Source: Paracholeplasma manati | Lineage (GTDB): Bacteria; Bacillota_I; Bacilli_A; Acholeplasmatales; UBA5453 | Assembly: GCF_025742995.1 (NCBI RefSeq) | Contig: NZ_JAOVQM010000009.1 | Location: 1 to 53,063 of the forward strand | DNA length: 53,063 nt | Direction of reading: 5' to 3' | Part shown: positions 8,852-17,701 of the stretch, piece by piece | Layout of the letters: every line of letters starts with the position of its first letter | Position numbering within the stretch: the first letter of the stretch is position 1 | The notes under the pieces: model-generated | The model's database searches: none | What the model saw: only the letters and a program-made list of their open reading frames with translations | What the model was told of the DNA's origin: nothing | Program-made: the position numbers and the translations under genes

Positions 8852-9526
8852 ATGCCGAAAATTTATTTTATCGAGGACGATCATTCGATTGCTTATGTCA
8901 TTGAAAAAACCCTCAGTAATGCGAAATATGACTATATTTGGTTTCAAAACGGACGCGATTTTTTCGATGCAGTTGCGAAAGAACTTCCGGATTTGATTTT
9001 GCTCGATTTGATGTTACCCAATGAACATGGACTCGACCATTTGAAACGATTGAGATCCCATCCAATGACCGAAGACATCCCAGTCATCATTCTATCGGCT
9101 TTATCGAGTGAACTCGATAAAGTCTCTGGACTTGATTTAGGTGCGGATGATTATTTGACCAAACCCTTTGGTGTTTTGGAGTTGTTATCCCGAATTCAAA
9201 ACAAACTCAGAAGAACCAAGGTTAAAATGCATCTTGAAGCAGGCAACATTCAAATGGATGTACAAACCAGAGAAGTGCATGTGAATCAAACCTTAATTAC
9301 ATTGACATACAAAGAGTTCGAACTATTGAAACTGCTCATGGAACACCCGGATGAAGTATTACATAGAGACCGTATATTTCAAGTGGTTTGGGGTTCTGAT
9401 TTGGTTTTAGAATCGAGAACCATTGATATGCATGTCAAATCCTTGAGAAAAAAGTTATCAGACCAACAATCTAATATTGAAATCATGACTGTAAGAGCAG
9501 TGGGTTACCGATTGGTGAAGCTATGA
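8852..9526 (+). CDS. phoP: PhoP/PhoB-type response regulator
   Basis: A 224-residue OmpR-family regulator. The receiver domain has acidic pocket EDD (8-10), phosphoacceptor Asp52 in LLDLMLP, Ser82 and Lys104 (TKPFG). A linker leads to a winged-helix DNA-binding domain with LTYKEFELLKLL and VRAVGYRL. It should bind the 11-bp repeats upstream of pstS. The ribosome site AAGGAGG is strong. The stop overlaps the kinase start (ATGA), the usual coupling for a cognate pair. Confidence 0.92.
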   Translation: MPKIYFIEDDHSIAYVIEKTLSNAKYDYIWFQNGRDFFDAVAKELPDLILLDLMLPNEHGLDHLKRLRSHPMTEDIPVIILSALSSELDKVSGLDLGADDYLTKPFGVLELLSRIQNKLRRTKVKMHLEAGNIQMDVQTREVHVNQTLITLTYKEFELLKLLMEHPDEVLHRDRIFQVVWGSDLVLESRTIDMHVKSLRKKLSDQQSNIEIMTVRAVGYRLVKL

Positions 9527-11208
9527 AAAGAACATTCGTCCTATATCATCTTTTGATGACTCTATTTTTGATTGTATTGTATTTGGCCATTTCCTTCACA
9601 TTGACCAACTATGTGAATCGAAGACAATCGGCCTATATGCTCGATATTGTCTTAGATGATACCCTGGTTGCATACAATTATAAAACAATCACGGATGAAG
9701 CATTTGTGATTCAGTTTCAAAACTCCAACAAGCGCATTTCAATCATCAATTCAGAAGGAATTACGATTGCAGACTCGATGAGACTATCGACCTCTGGCAA
9801 TCAAAAAAATTACCCTGAAATTCAAAATTTAGGTCGAGCCTATACCCGGTATTCTGAAACGTTAAATCTGAATTTGATGTATATCGCGAATCGTGCCGCC
9901 AATGGTAATTATGTACGTGTCGCGATTGTTATGGATGAGAATATTGCTTTAAACACGCAAACCATTGTGATTTTAATGCTCATATCATTGGGTATTCTTG
10001 GGTTGTCGGTCGCCAGTTATAAAAAGATATCGGATACGTTTATGAAACCCATCCATGATATTGCTATTTCAGTCAAAAGCATCAATGAAGGTCAATACCA
10101 ATGGGTGATGCCAGCGACACAATACGATGAAATCAATGAGTTATTAAGAGAAATCAATGGGGTCAATGAATCGATTGTCAGAAACATTCAAAACCTCAAC
10201 GAAAAAGAAGAACTCTTATCGATATTGGTCAAACACATGGACCAAGGCATCCTCCTCATCGGTTCTGACCAATCGATTGTCTTTTATAATGAACTAGCAC
10301 AAAAGTGGTTCAACATCAAAGAACACGATTTGATTCTTTCTATCCGAAACAAAGAAATTTATGAAGCGATTAAACTCGCGACTGAAGAAGAAATCACCTT
10401 ATCATTTAGAGTGCCATACCATGAGAGATTCATTTTGGTATCTGTGAACAGCGTGTATAATAAGTTATTGTTAAAAGCCAAAGGCAAACAAGGTGTTTTG
10501 GTCACATTAATTGATGACACTGACCGTATTCGTTTGGAAAACAACAAGCGTGACTTTTTCGCGAATGCGTCCCATGAATTGCGTACCCCACTCACAGCGA
10601 TCAAAGGGTCTGCTGAACTCATTTTATATGAGATGGCAACCCCAGAAGAAAAGAAAAAGCTATCACAAGAAATCATCCACCAAGTGGTGATTATGGATAA
10701 CTTACTCAAAGATATGTTAGAACTTTCTAGACTTGAGAATCGACCACAGATGGACCAAGTCTCATTCAACTTAAAGAAAACCTTAGATGGGGTATTGGAA
10801 GACTTAAACCCACTCATCCAAGAAAAACAAATCCAAGTCACCCTTGAAACACACAATGTGATGTTTAAAGGGATTGAGACAGATTTTAAATCGCTCTTTA
10901 AAAACCTGATTGAGAATGCGATTAAATACAATAAATTTGGTGGAACAATCCATTTAAATCTGGTTCAAGCAGATGAATCCATTGTCTTTTCCATCAAAGA
11001 TAGTGGGATTGGTATACCTAAAGAGTATCAACAACGCATCTTCGAACGCTTCTATCAAGTGAATAAATCAAGAAACCTCTATCAAAATGGTACAGGTTTG
11101 GGTTTAGCCATTGTTAAACATGTGGTTTCCTATTATAAAGGCATCATTCAAGTCGAGAGTGAGCCGAACATCGGATCTACATTTACCATCACATTTCATA
11201 TAGAATGA
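9523..11208 (+). CDS. phoR: PhoR-type sensor histidine kinase
   Basis: A 561-residue membrane kinase: helix at about 7-28, an extracytoplasmic sensor of about 110 residues, helix near 145-165, HAMP, a PAS-like segment (about 230-330), HisKA with the phosphorylatable His351 in NASHELRTPL, and HATPase with NLIENAIKYN, DSGIGIPKEY and GTGLGLAIVKHV. The domain order matches PhoR. In a pst-phoU operon it is expected to report Pst activity through PhoU rather than sense phosphate itself. A long bidirectional terminator follows. Confidence 0.92.
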   Translation: MKRTFVLYHLLMTLFLIVLYLAISFTLTNYVNRRQSAYMLDIVLDDTLVAYNYKTITDEAFVIQFQNSNKRISIINSEGITIADSMRLSTSGNQKNYPEIQNLGRAYTRYSETLNLNLMYIANRAANGNYVRVAIVMDENIALNTQTIVILMLISLGILGLSVASYKKISDTFMKPIHDIAISVKSINEGQYQWVMPATQYDEINELLREINGVNESIVRNIQNLNEKEELLSILVKHMDQGILLIGSDQSIVFYNELAQKWFNIKEHDLILSIRNKEIYEAIKLATEEEITLSFRVPYHERFILVSVNSVYNKLLLKAKGKQGVLVTLIDDTDRIRLENNKRDFFANASHELRTPLTAIKGSAELILYEMATPEEKKKLSQEIIHQVVIMDNLLKDMLELSRLENRPQMDQVSFNLKKTLDGVLEDLNPLIQEKQIQVTLETHNVMFKGIETDFKSLFKNLIENAIKYNKFGGTIHLNLVQADESIVFSIKDSGIGIPKEYQQRIFERFYQVNKSRNLYQNGTGLGLAIVKHVVSYYKGIIQVESEPNIGSTFTITFHIE

Positions 11209-11211
11209 ATA

Positions 11212-11243
11212 AAAGCCTCTATCACGACGATAGAGGCTTTGTG
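11212..11243. terminator. Bidirectional terminator between phoR and tetR
   Basis: A perfect 12-bp stem (11212-11223 with 11229-11240) and loop ACGAC. The 5' arm begins with AAA and the 3' arm ends with TTT, so it can serve both converging genes. Confidence 0.9.
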
Positions 11244-11245
11244 TT

Positions 11246-11854
11246 TTACTTGGTGAACATCCCGTTTTTTAACACATACATGACTTGGTCGACAATGCGA
11301 TCCAAATCCATATCTGTGAGGGTTTCTCTAAACAATACTTGTAGTCCTACGAAGTTTGAAATCCCCATCAAAATGTACGATAAGGTTTCTAAGTCAATCG
11401 CAGCATCCACTTCACCACTTTGAACCGATCCAGTCAGCTTTTCAATGTAAGCATGTGAGAAGTTTTGATAGTATTCTTTAAAAATGTCTTTATCGACAAA
11501 CATCGACTCCCAAATGATTCTGTAGGAGAGGGGTTCTTGCCACGCAAACTTAAGGAACGCTTTGATGCCAAGGCGTTCTTTTTCATAACGTGTGGTGGCA
11601 TCTTTGATCGCATCATTGATGGCTTCACCAATCTTTGCGCGGTACTGATGTAAGAGATATACATACAGCGCTAGCTTGTCATCAAAATAAATGTAAAAAG
11701 TTCCAGTTGCAATTTTAGCCTTATCAATGATCTCATTTATGGAGGTTGCTTGATAGCCTTGTTTGGAGAATAGCTTTTTACCACTATTGATTATTTTATT
11801 AAATGTTTTTTGACCATCTTTTCTTTTTGGTAAGCGATAGTTCATTTTTTCCAT
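11246..11854 (-). CDS. TetR-family repressor, FadR-like by context
   Basis: About 202 residues. The N-terminal HTH (roughly residues 20-60) has the TetR signature ATSINEIIDKAKIATGTFYIYF, and the C-terminal ligand domain is helical. It is divergent from a maoC/acyl-CoA dehydrogenase/Etf operon, the context of Bacillus FadR, which is released by acyl-CoA. ATG 11854 has AGGTGAT about six bases upstream and is preferred over ATG 11860 and GTG 11863. Acyl-CoA as ligand is inference from position. Confidence 0.8.
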   Translation of the reverse strand: MEKMNYRLPKRKDGQKTFNKIINSGKKLFSKQGYQATSINEIIDKAKIATGTFYIYFDDKLALYVYLLHQYRAKIGEAINDAIKDATTRYEKERLGIKAFLKFAWQEPLSYRIIWESMFVDKDIFKEYYQNFSHAYIEKLTGSVQSGEVDAAIDLETLSYILMGISNFVGLQVLFRETLTDMDLDRIVDQVMYVLKNGMFTK

Positions 11855-11920
11855 ATTCATCACCTATATTTAGTGTAAACGATTTCTTTGAAAAAAACAA
11901 GCCTTATCTTTTTTACCCTA

Positions 11921-11976
11921 TTGACATCTATGAATAATAAGTCTATTATAAAGATAAGATGAACGTTTATTCATAG
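11921..11976 (+). promoter_or_regulatory. Promoter of the maoC-etf operon with TetR operator candidates
   Basis: TTGACA (11921-11926), 17 bases, TATTAT (11944-11949). A perfect 10-base inverted repeat, CTATGAATAA (11928-11937) and TTATTCATAG (11967-11976), flanks the -10. The right arm is also part of a compact dyad, ATGAA-6-TTCAT (11959-11974), reminiscent of the TGAATGA/TCATTCA boxes of Bacillus FadR. Repression by the divergent TetR protein is likely. Confidence 0.7.
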
Positions 11977-11999
11977 TATATTATACAGAAAGGAATATT

Positions 12000-12416
12000 A
12001 TGACAAGCAAGACAATTAAAGACATCAAGGTTGGGGATATCGCTTTTTTCGAGAAGACCATCACCGAAGAAGACGTGAAACACTTCGCATTGGTATCGGG
12101 GGATTTTAACCCTGTCCATTTAGATGAAGACTTTGCAGCAAATTCGATTTTCCATCATCGAATTGCCCATGGCGGTCTCATCAATGCATTATTTTCAACG
12201 GTTTTAGGCACACAATTGCCAGGGGTAGGTACCATTTATCTACAACAAGATTCAAAGTTTGTAAAACCCGTGTATTTGAATGATCATATCAAAGCAACGG
12301 TCGAAGCAGAAGAAATCAATGAGGAGAAAAATCGCGTGTTATTCAAGACGGTGGCGTATAATCAAAACAACGAACCCGTCGTCGTTGGACATGCGTTAGT
12401 GATGCCAAGACGATGA
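12000..12416 (+). CDS. MaoC-like (R)-specific enoyl-CoA hydratase
   Basis: A 138-residue hot-dog-fold hydratase of the PhaJ/MaoC type. The catalytic Asp and His are in SGDFNPVHLDEDFA (about residues 34-47), followed by RIAHGGLINALF. It would interconvert trans-2-enoyl-CoA and 3-hydroxyacyl-CoA. It is the first gene after the TTGACA/TATTAT promoter, with AAAGGAA as ribosome site, and overlaps the next gene by 4 bases (ATGA). Confidence 0.85.
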   Translation: MTSKTIKDIKVGDIAFFEKTITEEDVKHFALVSGDFNPVHLDEDFAANSIFHHRIAHGGLINALFSTVLGTQLPGVGTIYLQQDSKFVKPVYLNDHIKATVEAEEINEEKNRVLFKTVAYNQNNEPVVVGHALVMPRR

Positions 12417-13534
12417 AACACGAACTCTTATTAAAAATGTTAGAGGAGTTTGCACAAAAGGAAGTCAAACCTTTAGCAAAATCCATCGATGAAGAAGAAC
12501 GTTTTCCGATTGAAACCGTTCAAAAAATGGCGGAATTGGGCATTTTAGGGTTACCTTATGACCCCCAATATGGTGGTGTTGGCGCGAGCTACACAGGCTA
12601 TGTAGATGCGGTTAGAATTCTATCCAAATATTGTGCAACCACAGGGGTTATTTTATCCGCCCATACGTCCTTATGTGCTTCACCAATCAACGCTTTTGGC
12701 ACAGAAACTCAAAAACAACAGTATTTACCAAAGCTCAATCGCGGTGAATGGTTAGGTGCTTTTGGATTGACTGAACCTAGCGCAGGTACAGACGCATCCA
12801 AACAACAGACCAAAGCCATCGATAAGGGCGATTATTATGAAATCACAGGATCGAAGATCTTTATAACCAATGCAGGCTATGCCGATATCTACATCATTTT
12901 CGCCATGACCAATCCGGAACTTGGACTCAAAGGTATCAGTGCGTTCATCTTAGAAAAAGATACCGAAGGGTTTAGTGTCGGACCGAAAGAACGAAAAATG
13001 GGGATTCGCGGATCTTCGACTTGTGAGTTGATCTTTGATAAAGTCAAAGTACCAAAATCAAACCTCTTGGGTAAACCAGGTGAAGGCTTTAAAATTGCGA
13101 TGTCCACTTTAGATGGTGGTCGAATTGGGATTGCTGCACAAGCCGTTGGTATCGCAGAAGGCGCATTCGAACGTGCCGTTGATTATGTTAAAACACGTAA
13201 ACAATTCGATAAACCCATCGCCTCATTTCAACACACGCAATTCAAGATTGCCGATATGAAAACCAGCATTGAAGCTGCGAAAGCCTTACTTTATTTAGCA
13301 GCCACAGCCAAGGAACAAGGTGAATCTTATTCTGATAAAGCTGCGATGGCTAAATTATATGCATCTAGAGTTGCTTTTGAAGTGGCAGACCAAGCCATTC
13401 AACTCATGGGTGGGTATGGATACATTCGAGATTTCGAAATTGAACGCTATTTAAGAGATGCGAAAATCACTGAAATTTATGAAGGCACCAGTGAAGTTCA
13501 ACGTATGGTTATTGCCGGAAAGGTGCTTCGTTAA
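12413..13534 (+). CDS. Acyl-CoA dehydrogenase (butyryl-CoA dehydrogenase type)
   Basis: A 373-residue FAD flavoprotein of short-chain acyl-CoA dehydrogenase length. Visible landmarks are FGLTEPSAGTDAS and ITGSKIFITNAGYADIYI (FAD/substrate loops), GIRGSST, QLMGGYGYIRDFEIERYLRDAKI and the end motif ITEIYEGTSEVQ, which carries the catalytic Glu. It passes electrons to EtfAB encoded next. In anaerobes such pairs often reduce crotonyl-CoA to butyryl-CoA, but the remaining butyrate genes are not in this window. Confidence 0.92.
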   Translation: MKHELLLKMLEEFAQKEVKPLAKSIDEEERFPIETVQKMAELGILGLPYDPQYGGVGASYTGYVDAVRILSKYCATTGVILSAHTSLCASPINAFGTETQKQQYLPKLNRGEWLGAFGLTEPSAGTDASKQQTKAIDKGDYYEITGSKIFITNAGYADIYIIFAMTNPELGLKGISAFILEKDTEGFSVGPKERKMGIRGSSTCELIFDKVKVPKSNLLGKPGEGFKIAMSTLDGGRIGIAAQAVGIAEGAFERAVDYVKTRKQFDKPIASFQHTQFKIADMKTSIEAAKALLYLAATAKEQGESYSDKAAMAKLYASRVAFEVADQAIQLMGGYGYIRDFEIERYLRDAKITEIYEGTSEVQRMVIAGKVLR

Positions 13535-13535
13535 T

Positions 13536-14330
13536 ATGAATATCATTGTACTAGTTAAACAAGTGCCAGACACCACGGAAATTAAGATTGATAAAGAAAC
13601 CAACACCTTGATTCGTGCTGGGGTTCAAAGCATCGTAAATCCGAATGACTTAGCAGGGGTTGAAGAAGCGCTTAAATTGAAGGCTCGTTATGGTGGAACC
13701 GTTAGTGTCGTCACCATGGGGCCGATGCAAGCAGAATCCATGCTGGTTGAACTTTATGCCAGAGGGGTTGACCACTGTTATTTATTATCAGACCGTGCGT
13801 TTGCGGGATCAGATACGTGGGCTACCTCAACCATATTATCGAGTTTCCTTAAAACTTTGACTTACGATTTAATCATCGCTGGTTATCAAGCCATTGATGG
13901 CGATACCGCTCAAGTTGGTCCTCAGGTTGCAGAATTTTTAAACATCCCACAAGTCACATACCTATCCGAAATTGTTTCCGTAGAACAAGGTGAAATGGTG
14001 GTTAAGAAAAGAACTGACAGTGAAATTTTAACCTTAGCTGTTGAACTACCTGTATTGGTCACTACCCTTGCCGATATGAATAAACCAAGACATATGAATG
14101 CGTGGGACATTTATCACAATACCGATAAAAAAGTCAATTTGGTGACGTTTAATGATTTGAATATAGATCCCAATCATATAGGGTTAAAGGGATCACCAAC
14201 AAAAGTCAAAAAGACCTATGTCAAACAAGTTCAAGCAAAATCAGAAAAGGTTTCAATGAATCCTGAAGATGCTGCTAAATGGATTACGAAATTGTTATAC
14301 CCTTATATGGAGGTTAAAAACCATGAATAA
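13536..14330 (+). CDS. etfB: Electron transfer flavoprotein beta subunit
   Basis: 264 residues. It has VKQVPDTTEIKID at the N-terminus, SIVNPNDLAGVEEALKLK, the clostridial-style LSDRAFAGSDTWAT segment, and the DGDTAQVGPQ motif. These resemble EtfB of anaerobes whose Etf bifurcates electrons to ferredoxin. ATG 13536 follows AAAGGTG; an upstream in-frame start lies inside the dehydrogenase gene. It overlaps etfA by 8 bases. Confidence 0.93.
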   Translation: MNIIVLVKQVPDTTEIKIDKETNTLIRAGVQSIVNPNDLAGVEEALKLKARYGGTVSVVTMGPMQAESMLVELYARGVDHCYLLSDRAFAGSDTWATSTILSSFLKTLTYDLIIAGYQAIDGDTAQVGPQVAEFLNIPQVTYLSEIVSVEQGEMVVKKRTDSEILTLAVELPVLVTTLADMNKPRHMNAWDIYHNTDKKVNLVTFNDLNIDPNHIGLKGSPTKVKKTYVKQVQAKSEKVSMNPEDAAKWITKLLYPYMEVKNHE

Positions 14331-15309
14331 TGTATGGGTATTTATGGAACAAAACCATGGCAAGTTACAACCCATTGGTTTAGAATTGTTGTCTGAATGC
14401 AGAAGAAAACTCACTCAAGACACCCAAATCAGTGCTGTCTATTTTGGAGAACACTTGACCGATAAAGACAAAGACGCCATGACCTTCTGTGGTGCCGATG
14501 AAATCATATGTACACTCGACTCGAAATTAAGTCAATATGACACCCATTATTATGCGAAAGCCATTGAGAACTTAATGAAACATGAGCGTCCGGATGTATT
14601 TTTGATTGGATCAACCCTACAAGGCAGAGATTTAGCACCACGTGTTTCAGCCAGACTGAATACAGGACTTACCGCTGACGCGACGCTATTAGAGTTTGAA
14701 CAAGGTGAAAAACTCTTGTTACTCGCGACCAGACCAGCCTTAGGTGGCAACTTGTTCGCAACCATCATTTGTGAAAATAACATCCCACAAATGGCGACCA
14801 TCCGACCTTCTATTTTCAAAATTGAAGAAGATAAGTCTAGAGCGTCTACTTTAAAAGAAGTACCGTTTGTTTGTGAAAGTACATCTAAAGTCAAAGTTTT
14901 ACACAGTGAAAAACTCACCCACAAAAAAGTTGAACTCAACAAAGCACAAGTCATTGTTGCGGGAGGACGTGGGGTATCAAATATGTTTCCTGTGCTTAAA
15001 GACATCGCGAATTTAATTGGTGGCGAAGTCGCTGCATCCCGTGCGGTTGTAGATGCGAATATCGAACAAAAAGACCGTTTGGTCGGACAAACTGGTACCA
15101 CAGTGCATCCTAAAGTCTATTTTGCATCGGGTATTAGTGGTGCGATTCAACACATCAGTGGGATGGATAAATCTGAACTCATCATCGCCGTGAATACAGA
15201 TCCAAATGCGCTCATCTTTGATGTAGCAGACATATCAATCATCGCCGATGCGAAACAAGTATTACCGCTAGTCAAAGAAGAGCTCAAAGCCATTCTTGCC
15301 TATAAATAA
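14323..15309 (+). CDS. etfA: Electron transfer flavoprotein alpha subunit
   Basis: 328 residues. The C-terminal FAD domain is clear: VAGGRGVSNMFPVL, ASRAVVD, RLVGQTGTTVHPKVYFASGI, GAIQHISGM and AVNTDPNA. There is no N-terminal ferredoxin extension of the kind some clostridial EtfA proteins carry. GGAGG at 14309-14313 sets the ATG 14323 start. It forms the Etf heterodimer with the preceding gene and accepts or delivers electrons at the acyl-CoA dehydrogenase. Confidence 0.93.
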   Translation: MNNVWVFMEQNHGKLQPIGLELLSECRRKLTQDTQISAVYFGEHLTDKDKDAMTFCGADEIICTLDSKLSQYDTHYYAKAIENLMKHERPDVFLIGSTLQGRDLAPRVSARLNTGLTADATLLEFEQGEKLLLLATRPALGGNLFATIICENNIPQMATIRPSIFKIEEDKSRASTLKEVPFVCESTSKVKVLHSEKLTHKKVELNKAQVIVAGGRGVSNMFPVLKDIANLIGGEVAASRAVVDANIEQKDRLVGQTGTTVHPKVYFASGISGAIQHISGMDKSELIIAVNTDPNALIFDVADISIIADAKQVLPLVKEELKAILAYK

Positions 15310-15327
15310 GTTTTTCTCCTTACAAAG

Positions 15328-15349
15328 ACCTTCTTCGGAAGGTTTTTTC
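15328..15349 (+). terminator. Terminator after etfA
   Basis: Stem ACCTTC/GAAGGT closed by a very stable TTCG tetraloop and followed by a T run. Confidence 0.9.
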
Positions 15350-15415
15350 TTTATGGATTAAATAATAAAATATGCAAAATTTCAAAAAAAACGTTGATAA
15401 AATATGTGGATACAC

Positions 15416-15444
15416 TTGCTAAAAAACATTTGTTTAACTATAAT
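15416..15444 (+). promoter_or_regulatory. Promoter of the DUF4143-type ATPase gene
   Basis: TTGCTA, 17 bases, TATAAT. The expected start of transcription (about 15451) lies just before GGTGAT and ATG 15460, which supports that codon as the true start. Confidence 0.7.
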
Positions 15445-15459
15445 GATTTTGGTGATACT

Positions 15460-16755
15460 ATGTTAAAAAGAAAAATAACCCAATCTTTGATTGAGTGGCA
15501 TGACAATCCAAACCGTCAGGCATTACTGATAAAAGGGCCTCGTGGCGTGGGTAAAAGCACATCGATTGATCGTTTTGCGAAAGAATATTATAAGTATGTA
15601 GTCAAAATCGATTTTGAAAAAAATCCTGAACTGATTAACGTCTTTAATGAAAACCTAGATGTGACCAACTTAATCAAGAAAGTGAGTCTATTCTTACAAG
15701 TCGAAAAGATTGTGTCTGGTCAGACCTTGTTTTTCTTCGACGAAATCCATTTATGTCCAAATGTCCGTGTGGCCGTTAAAAACTTTGTCAACAATCAAAA
15801 GTTTGACGTCATTATGGCAACTTCCTATTTTGGCATCAACCCTGAGGTTTTTCCAACCACAGCGTTGGCCCATGAAGAAATCATGGATATGAACAGTCTG
15901 GATTTTGAAGAGTATTTATGGGCGAGTGGTGTATCGTCTACCATCATTCATGACATTAAGCACTATTTTACAAACAAATTACCTGTACCAGATGCTCTTC
16001 ATGAATTGATGTTGAATATATTTTATGAATACATGACTGTCGGTGGAATGCCAGAAGTGGTGAATTCATTCCTAAATACCCATAACTTTAGCTTGATAAC
16101 AAAGAAACATGCGAAAATCATTCTAATGTATACGAAGGATATGAAACGATACTTATCCAAACCAGATTACACGAAATCTGTAAAATGCTTCTTATCAGTT
16201 CCATTCCAATTAGATAAAGAAAATAAGAAATTCCAATATGGGTTGGTTGAAGCTAAAACCGCTGCACGCAAATATGAAAAAAATCTATTATGGCTTTATT
16301 ACGCTGATATGGTCGATATTTGTTTTAATTTGAATACCCCGAAAATGCCATATGCCCAACAAGCGAAATATGATGTGTTTAAAGTCTATTACAAAGATAT
16401 TGGATTACTCACCTCTTCTTATGGTGGGGATGCACAAATCGCCATCCATACTGGCAAATTAAAATCGTACCATGGCGCGTTATTAGAAGCTGTGGTCGCA
16501 GATATTTTGATGAAAAATGGTAAAAAGCTCTATTACTTTGATCGCAATACAACTTTAGAAGCAGACTTCTTGATCAAGTTCAATGATAAAAATACGGTAT
16601 TAGAAGTCAAAGAAGCAGACAATACCAAGTCAAAAATGATTGAAAGTATGTTCGAAAACTTCGGTTTGAATCAAGCCATTAAGTTATCTTTAAACAACGT
16701 TTCATCTACTAAAAATGTGATTACATATCCAATTTATATGGCGATGTTTTTATAA
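15460..16755 (+). CDS. AAA ATPase with C-terminal nuclease-like domain (DUF4143 type)
   Basis: About 431 residues. Walker A is KGPRGVGKST and Walker B is LFFFDEIHLCP. The C-terminus has GALLEAVVADIL, then EADFLIKF and VLEVKEAD, the D...EVK pattern of PD-(D/E)xK-like folds. This is the widespread ATPase/DUF4143 family of unknown role, often thought of as defence- or toxin-like. It stands alone with its own promoter. A longer frame back to a TTG at 15394 lies before the predicted transcription start and is rejected. Confidence 0.82.
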   Translation: MLKRKITQSLIEWHDNPNRQALLIKGPRGVGKSTSIDRFAKEYYKYVVKIDFEKNPELINVFNENLDVTNLIKKVSLFLQVEKIVSGQTLFFFDEIHLCPNVRVAVKNFVNNQKFDVIMATSYFGINPEVFPTTALAHEEIMDMNSLDFEEYLWASGVSSTIIHDIKHYFTNKLPVPDALHELMLNIFYEYMTVGGMPEVVNSFLNTHNFSLITKKHAKIILMYTKDMKRYLSKPDYTKSVKCFLSVPFQLDKENKKFQYGLVEAKTAARKYEKNLLWLYYADMVDICFNLNTPKMPYAQQAKYDVFKVYYKDIGLLTSSYGGDAQIAIHTGKLKSYHGALLEAVVADILMKNGKKLYYFDRNTTLEADFLIKFNDKNTVLEVKEADNTKSKMIESMFENFGLNQAIKLSLNNVSSTKNVITYPIYMAMFL

Positions 16756-16819
16756 CCAAATAAAGTAAGCATTTTCTTTCAAAGTAATCACAAATCATGG
16801 CGTTATTTTGATGTATTAG

Positions 16820-16828
16820 TGCTATAAT
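16820..16828 (+). promoter_or_regulatory. Extended -10 promoter of the ZIP transporter gene
   Basis: TGCTATAAT (TGnTATAAT) 26 bases before the preferred start codon at 16855. No good -35 is visible. Confidence 0.55.
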
Positions 16829-16854
16829 GATGCATGGAAAATGAAGGTGTTCAT

Positions 16855-17676
16855 ATGGTTGATTATCTACTCAGTTTAGACAATTGGCAGCTTGCGTTAC
16901 TCGGGGGTTTAATGACCTGGGGTTTGACCGCACTTGGGGCTGCGCTTGTATTCTTTTTCAATGGTATTCAAAAAAATGTATATAATATGATGCTTGGCTT
17001 CGCAGCGGGTGTCATGATAGCAGCATCGATGTGGAGTTTGATTTTACCCGCCATCGATATGGCAACAGAACAAGGCACCATTCCTTGGCTGGTCGCGACC
17101 ATCGGTATATTGATGGGGACCGGATTTTTATTCGCTTTCGATAAAATTTTACCGCATATTCACTTTGGTAAAGAATCGCTTCAAGAAGGGATTCACACGA
17201 AGTTATCACGTAATATCTTGTTGGTATTCTCCATCACATTGCATAACATTCCTGAAGGTTTGGCTGTCGGTGTGGCATTTGGAGCAGTTGGTTTAGCTAC
17301 CAACCCTGAGATTGCACTGTTTGCAGCGATTGCGGTTGCTACCGGTATTGGGATTCAAAACTTCCCTGAAGGGGCTGCCGTATCGATTCCATTAAGACAA
17401 GAAGGTAACTCACGTCGAAAATCATTCTTTTATGGACAAGCATCCGCTTTAGTAGAACCTATTTCAGCGGTCATCGGTGCGATTCTAGTCAACGTAGTTA
17501 GTCAAATATTACCTTATGCATTGACATTCGCAGCAGGTGCGATGATTTATGTTGTCATTGAAGAACTCATCCCCGAATCCAAAGATATCGTCGATGAAAA
17601 AGGGGAACATTTCGCAACTTTCGGATTTGTTCTTGGCTTTTTAATCATGATGATCCTAGACGTTGCGCTCAGTTAA
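16855..17676 (+). CDS. ZIP-family metal transporter (GufA-like)
   Basis: About 273 residues with eight predicted helices. The two metal-site motifs are HNIPEGLAVG in helix 4 and QNFPEGAAVS in helix 5, as in GufA/ZupT-type ZIP proteins that import Zn2+ and other divalent ions. GAAGGTG precedes ATG 16855. ATG 16834 in the same frame would fall at the expected transcription start and is less likely. No metal regulator is next to it. Confidence 0.9.
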   Translation: MVDYLLSLDNWQLALLGGLMTWGLTALGAALVFFFNGIQKNVYNMMLGFAAGVMIAASMWSLILPAIDMATEQGTIPWLVATIGILMGTGFLFAFDKILPHIHFGKESLQEGIHTKLSRNILLVFSITLHNIPEGLAVGVAFGAVGLATNPEIALFAAIAVATGIGIQNFPEGAAVSIPLRQEGNSRRKSFFYGQASALVEPISAVIGAILVNVVSQILPYALTFAAGAMIYVVIEELIPESKDIVDEKGEHFATFGFVLGFLIMMILDVALS

Positions 17677-17681
17677 ATAAA

Positions 17682-17701
17682 AAAACCACTTCACGTGGCT
17701 T
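17682..17701. terminator. Weak shared terminator between the ZIP and ABM genes
   Basis: CCAC (17686-17689) pairs with GTGG (17695-17698). It is flanked by seven A residues on one side, giving a T run on the minus strand, and by TTTT on the other. The stem is short. Confidence 0.5.

Noticed and set aside
10359-10931. 190-codon open frame on the minus strand
   Set aside because: Lies entirely antisense within phoR, has no ribosome site and a Ser/Ile-rich composition; a shadow of the kinase gene.
14550-15101. 183-codon open frame on the minus strand
   Set aside because: Antisense within etfA, which has complete FAD motifs; no independent support.
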